A stretch of 14,900 nt of DNA, taken from contig UQUJ01000073.1 in the NCBI GenBank assembly GCA_900544195.1, positions 1 through 14,900 of the forward strand, in the 5' to 3' direction. This stretch comes from an uncultured Alistipes sp. Lineage in GTDB: Bacteria > Bacteroidota > Bacteroidia > Bacteroidales > UBA932. A model generated the notes under the pieces. That model was not told the DNA's origin. It did not search any database and saw only the letters and a list, made by a program, of their open reading frames with translations. The first letter of the stretch is position 1. Every line of letters starts with the position of its first letter. Shown here piece by piece: positions 12,882 through 14,900 of the stretch. The translations under genes and the position numbers were made by a program.

Positions 12882-13042
12882 AGTAACATGAAAAAAATAA
12901 GTTGCCTCAGATTAAGAGAAGATTTTCGAGGATAGATCTATTTTCGAAGAAGGAGTGTGCCGGTGGCACATGACTGATGAGAAAAGAGATATAGACCGAA
13001 AAGATTCCTTAAGATGATGCAGGTTATTTTTTGAAGGTTACT
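12882..13042. repeat. Complete ~161-bp palindromic MITE-like element
   Basis: The head (12882 on) recurs at 14848-14900 and the tail (12992-13044) at 1-53, so the element is interspersed. The two ends are imperfect inverted repeats over about 55 bases. The head AGTAACATGAAAAAAA and the reverse complement of the tail (AGTAACATTCAAAAAA in the left-edge copy) align, as do TTAAGAGAA/TTAAGGAA and TTTTCG further in. The centre is a perfect hairpin GTGCC-GGT-GGCAC at 12957-12969, within one base of the midpoint, so the whole element can fold into one long stem. It contains no meaningful gene. TTA immediately precedes GTAAC on the left and follows GTTAC on the right, a possible 3-bp target duplication. 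This is consistent with a miniature inverted-repeat transposable element. It ends 26 bases before trpB2. Confidence 0.75.
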
Positions 13043-13068
13043 TAGTAATCATTAAAAAACGAACTGAA

Positions 13069-14433
13069 ATGAGACAGAAAAAGTTCCTGCTCCCAGAGAG
13101 CGAAATCCCGACAGCATGGTTCAACATGCAGGCAGTCATGCCCAACAAGCCTATGCCAATCCTCAATCCGGTCACACACGAGGCCTTGAAGCCCGAGGAT
13201 CTCTACCCGATCTTCTGCAAGGCCTGCGCCGACCAGGAACTCAACACAACTGACGAGTGGATCCCGATCCCCGAGCCGGTACGCGAGCAGTACGCCGGCT
13301 ACAGATGCACTCCGCTTGTGAGAGCCTACGATCTTGAGGCCGCCCTCGGCACTCCTGCCCACATCTATTTCAAGAATGAGAGTGTCTCTCCTGCCGGATC
13401 CCACAAGCTGAACTCTGCCCTGGCACAGGCCTACTATGCCAAGGAGCAGGGCATCACCAACATCACCACCGAAACCGGAGCCGGACAATGGGGCGGAGCG
13501 CTATCCTACGCCGCAAAGAAGTTCGGTCTGGACTGCGCCGTCTATATGGTCAAGGTCAGCTTCCAACAGAAGCCTTACAGGAGGTCGATCATGCAGACTT
13601 TCGGTGCGGCGATCACCCCGTCCCCGTCAATGTCCACAAGGGCCGGAAAGGACATCATCACGGCAAATCCTAACGATCAGGGATCCCTTGGATGTGCGAT
13701 TTCCGAGGCCATAGAGCTTGCGGTAAGTACCCCTAACTGCAAGTACACCCTCGGATCCGTCCTGAACCATGTCTGCCTGCACCAGACCGTCATAGGACTG
13801 GAAGCCGAAAAGCAGATGGAGATGGCCGGGGAATATCCTGACATCGTGGTGGCCTGCTTCGGTGGCGGCTCGAACTTCAGCGGCATCGCCTACCCTTTCA
13901 TGAGGCATAATATTCAGGAAGGCAAAAAGACCCGCTTCATCGCGGCCGAGCCATATTCCTGCCCGAAACTAACGAGAGGAAAGTTTGAATATGACTTCGG
14001 TGACGAGGCCGGTATGACTCCGCTCCTCCCGATGTACACCCTCGGTCACGATTTCAAGCCGGCGACCATCCACGCAGGCGGACTTCGCTACCATGGAGCC
14101 GGCGTGATATTGTCACAGCTGATGAAGGATGGGTATATGGAAGCAGTTGACATCGAGCAGCTTGACGCATTCAAGGCCGGAGTTCTCTTCGCTCAGACCG
14201 AGGGCATCATCCCTGCTCCGGAATCCTGCCACGCCATCGCCGCGACAATAGGCGAGGCACTCAAGTGCAAGGAATCCGGCGAGGAGAAAGTCATTCTCTT
14301 CAACCTTTCCGGCCACGGTTTCGTGGATATGAGTGCCTACGATCAATACCTCTCCGGCGAGATGCAGAACTTCCACGTCTCCGACGCCGAGCTTGCAAAG
14401 TACATCAAGTCGGCAGACACACTGAACAAGTAA
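13069..14433 (+). CDS. trpB: Tryptophan synthase beta chain, TrpB2 type
   Basis: A 454-residue pyridoxal-phosphate enzyme of the TrpB2 subgroup, longer than the ~400-residue TrpB1. It joins indole and serine to make tryptophan. The cofactor Lys113 lies in 'SPAGSHKLNSA', the catalytic Glu135 in 'TETGAGQWGG', and the phosphate-binding loop 'FGGGSNFSG' near 264-272. The N-terminal extension ('PTAWFNMQAVMPNKPMPILNP') is the TrpB2 hallmark. No trpA or other trp gene is adjacent. TrpB2 enzymes are often encoded outside trp operons and may salvage free indole or partner a distant TrpA. The ATG at 13069 follows the palindromic repeat by 26 bases, so the element must lie in its promoter or leader. The only near-consensus -7 sequence, TA-TTT-TTTG with one base too many (13025-13033), is inside the repeat's tail. 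Confidence 0.93.
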   Translation: MRQKKFLLPESEIPTAWFNMQAVMPNKPMPILNPVTHEALKPEDLYPIFCKACADQELNTTDEWIPIPEPVREQYAGYRCTPLVRAYDLEAALGTPAHIYFKNESVSPAGSHKLNSALAQAYYAKEQGITNITTETGAGQWGGALSYAAKKFGLDCAVYMVKVSFQQKPYRRSIMQTFGAAITPSPSMSTRAGKDIITANPNDQGSLGCAISEAIELAVSTPNCKYTLGSVLNHVCLHQTVIGLEAEKQMEMAGEYPDIVVACFGGGSNFSGIAYPFMRHNIQEGKKTRFIAAEPYSCPKLTRGKFEYDFGDEAGMTPLLPMYTLGHDFKPATIHAGGLRYHGAGVILSQLMKDGYMEAVDIEQLDAFKAGVLFAQTEGIIPAPESCHAIAATIGEALKCKESGEEKVILFNLSGHGFVDMSAYDQYLSGEMQNFHVSDAELAKYIKSADTLNK

Positions 14434-14457
14434 TCGATTAGATATAAGGTGGAATAT

Positions 14458-14523
14458 AGTCCAGAGGGCCTCTAACCTGAACTTTGCACGTTACCAAAAT
14501 TCAGAACAGAGGCCCTCTGGACT
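14458..14523. repeat. Large hairpin with perfect 16-bp arms downstream of trpB2
   Basis: AGTCCAGAGGGCCTCT (14458-14473) and its exact reverse complement (14508-14523) flank a 34-base spacer. The inner flanks pair further with interruptions (CTGAACTTT with AAAATTCAG). It begins 25 bases after the trpB2 stop. No T-run follows on the plus strand. It could act as a transcript-end structure or be a miniature mobile element. Confidence 0.75.
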
Positions 14524-14616
14524 TATTAGGGTAACCTAATATTTCAATGACATCATACTGCATAGTGCATAGTCATCGTACATAGTACATATTTCAATGG
14601 CACCATACTGCGGTTG

Positions 14617-14631
14617 CTGAGCTTGTCGAAG
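14617..14631. repeat. REP-like core motif
   Basis: CTGAGCTTGTCGAAG, one base different from the core at 12765-12779. Flanking GGTTGCTG and CAGCTGAACC give an imperfect stem. Confidence 0.55.
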
Positions 14632-14847
14632 CAGCGAAGCAGCTGAACCCACGGATGTACTGTGTACTGTGATGTGCCGTGGCAGATAACTATTTGATTT
14701 TCATGCAAAAGGATAAAGTTCTGGTGTAGAAAGCAGTACCAGAACATTATTCTTTATAGTCATTTTCAATCGTTTACGTGCCACGTCAGAAAATTGAAAT
14801 CGACAAATCCGACAACCGCTCTTTCTGAAAAAACTCATTCAGAATTA

Positions 14848-14900
14848 AGTAACATGAAAAAAAATAAGTTGCCTCAGATTAAGAGAATATTTTCGAGGAT
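14848..14900 (+). repeat. Partial copy (head) of the ~161-bp palindromic MITE-like repeat
   Basis: This matches 12882-12933 with one extra A in the A-run and one substitution (T for G in the AGAA-ATTTTCG stretch). The element continues beyond the window. With the copy at 12882-13042 it forms a direct repeat flanking trpB2, and recombination between the two could delete that gene. Confidence 0.85.

Larger units (their letters stand above)
14434..14847. other. Gene-free region rich in inverted and direct repeats
   Basis: No credible gene. Besides the large hairpin at 14458-14523, there is a small palindrome TTAGG-GTAA-CCTAA (14527-14540). A 21-base direct repeat with two mismatches starts ATTTCAATG (14541-14561 and 14591-14611). 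A REP-like core lies at 14617-14631. An 8-bp inverted repeat GTTCTGGT/ACCAGAAC is at 14718-14725 and 14738-14745. The density suggests a hotspot for small repeat insertion. Confidence 0.5.

Noticed and set aside
12888..13009. Two short overlapping frames inside the palindromic element (15 codons each)
   Set aside because: The A-run length differs between copies and changes the frame, so coding is not conserved. The palindromic structure is the better explanation.

Overview
The window looks like a chromosomal stretch from a Bacteroidetes bacterium, probably order Bacteroidales. Several genes are preceded by the Bacteroidetes-type promoter (TTTG, about 19-22 bases, then TAnnTTTG) rather than an E. 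coli-type one. The gene families also fit: a GH9 glycanase, an Rpn-like PD-(D/E)XK protein, an AAA/DUF4143 ATPase, a Wolinella/Bacteroides-type cytochrome b subunit and a TrpB2-type tryptophan synthase beta chain. Genus cannot be read from this sequence.

Layout. 1-53 is the tail of an interspersed palindromic repeat. 151-1410 (-) is an Rpn-family nuclease-like gene with an unusual pentad-repeat N-terminus. 1674-2434 is a truncated IS630-family insertion sequence whose transposase needs a -1 frameshift. About 500 bp of decayed DNA follows and ends in a 35-codon remnant of an AAA ATPase gene (2938-3045). 3095-6614 (-) holds an exported GH9 plus polysaccharide-deacetylase-like fusion whose 3' end overlaps metX. 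6703-9567 is an AT-rich, island-like segment bounded by an identical 17-bp direct repeat. It carries an AAA/DUF4143 ATPase, a small multi-pass membrane protein and a lipoprotein with a Gly/Ala-rich tail, all on the minus strand. 9561-12705 (+) is ordinary housekeeping: ispF, a sodium:solute symporter, tRNA-Gln(CTG), a tRNA-Met(CAT)-like gene and an orphan succinate dehydrogenase/fumarate reductase cytochrome b gene that ends at a strong terminator. 12706-13068 carries REP-like motifs and one complete copy of the palindromic repeat. trpB2 follows (13069-14433), then an inverted-repeat-rich region that runs into the head of a third copy of the repeat at the right edge.

How the genes relate. Most are independent units. 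GH9-CE4 and metX share a transcript by overlap although their roles (glycan breakdown, methionine synthesis) are unrelated. The lipoprotein and small membrane protein are nearly contiguous and may act together. The two tRNAs and sdhC may share the promoter at 11679-11709.

The most interesting non-genic signals are four. First, a ~161-bp MITE-like element is palindromic over its whole length, with three copies or partial copies here. Second, a 17-bp direct repeat brackets the AT-rich island. Third, two 33-bp tandem hairpins overlie the promoter of the island ATPase. Fourth, the tRNA-Met gene has T-loop positions 54 and 58 exchanged relative to the canonical bases.
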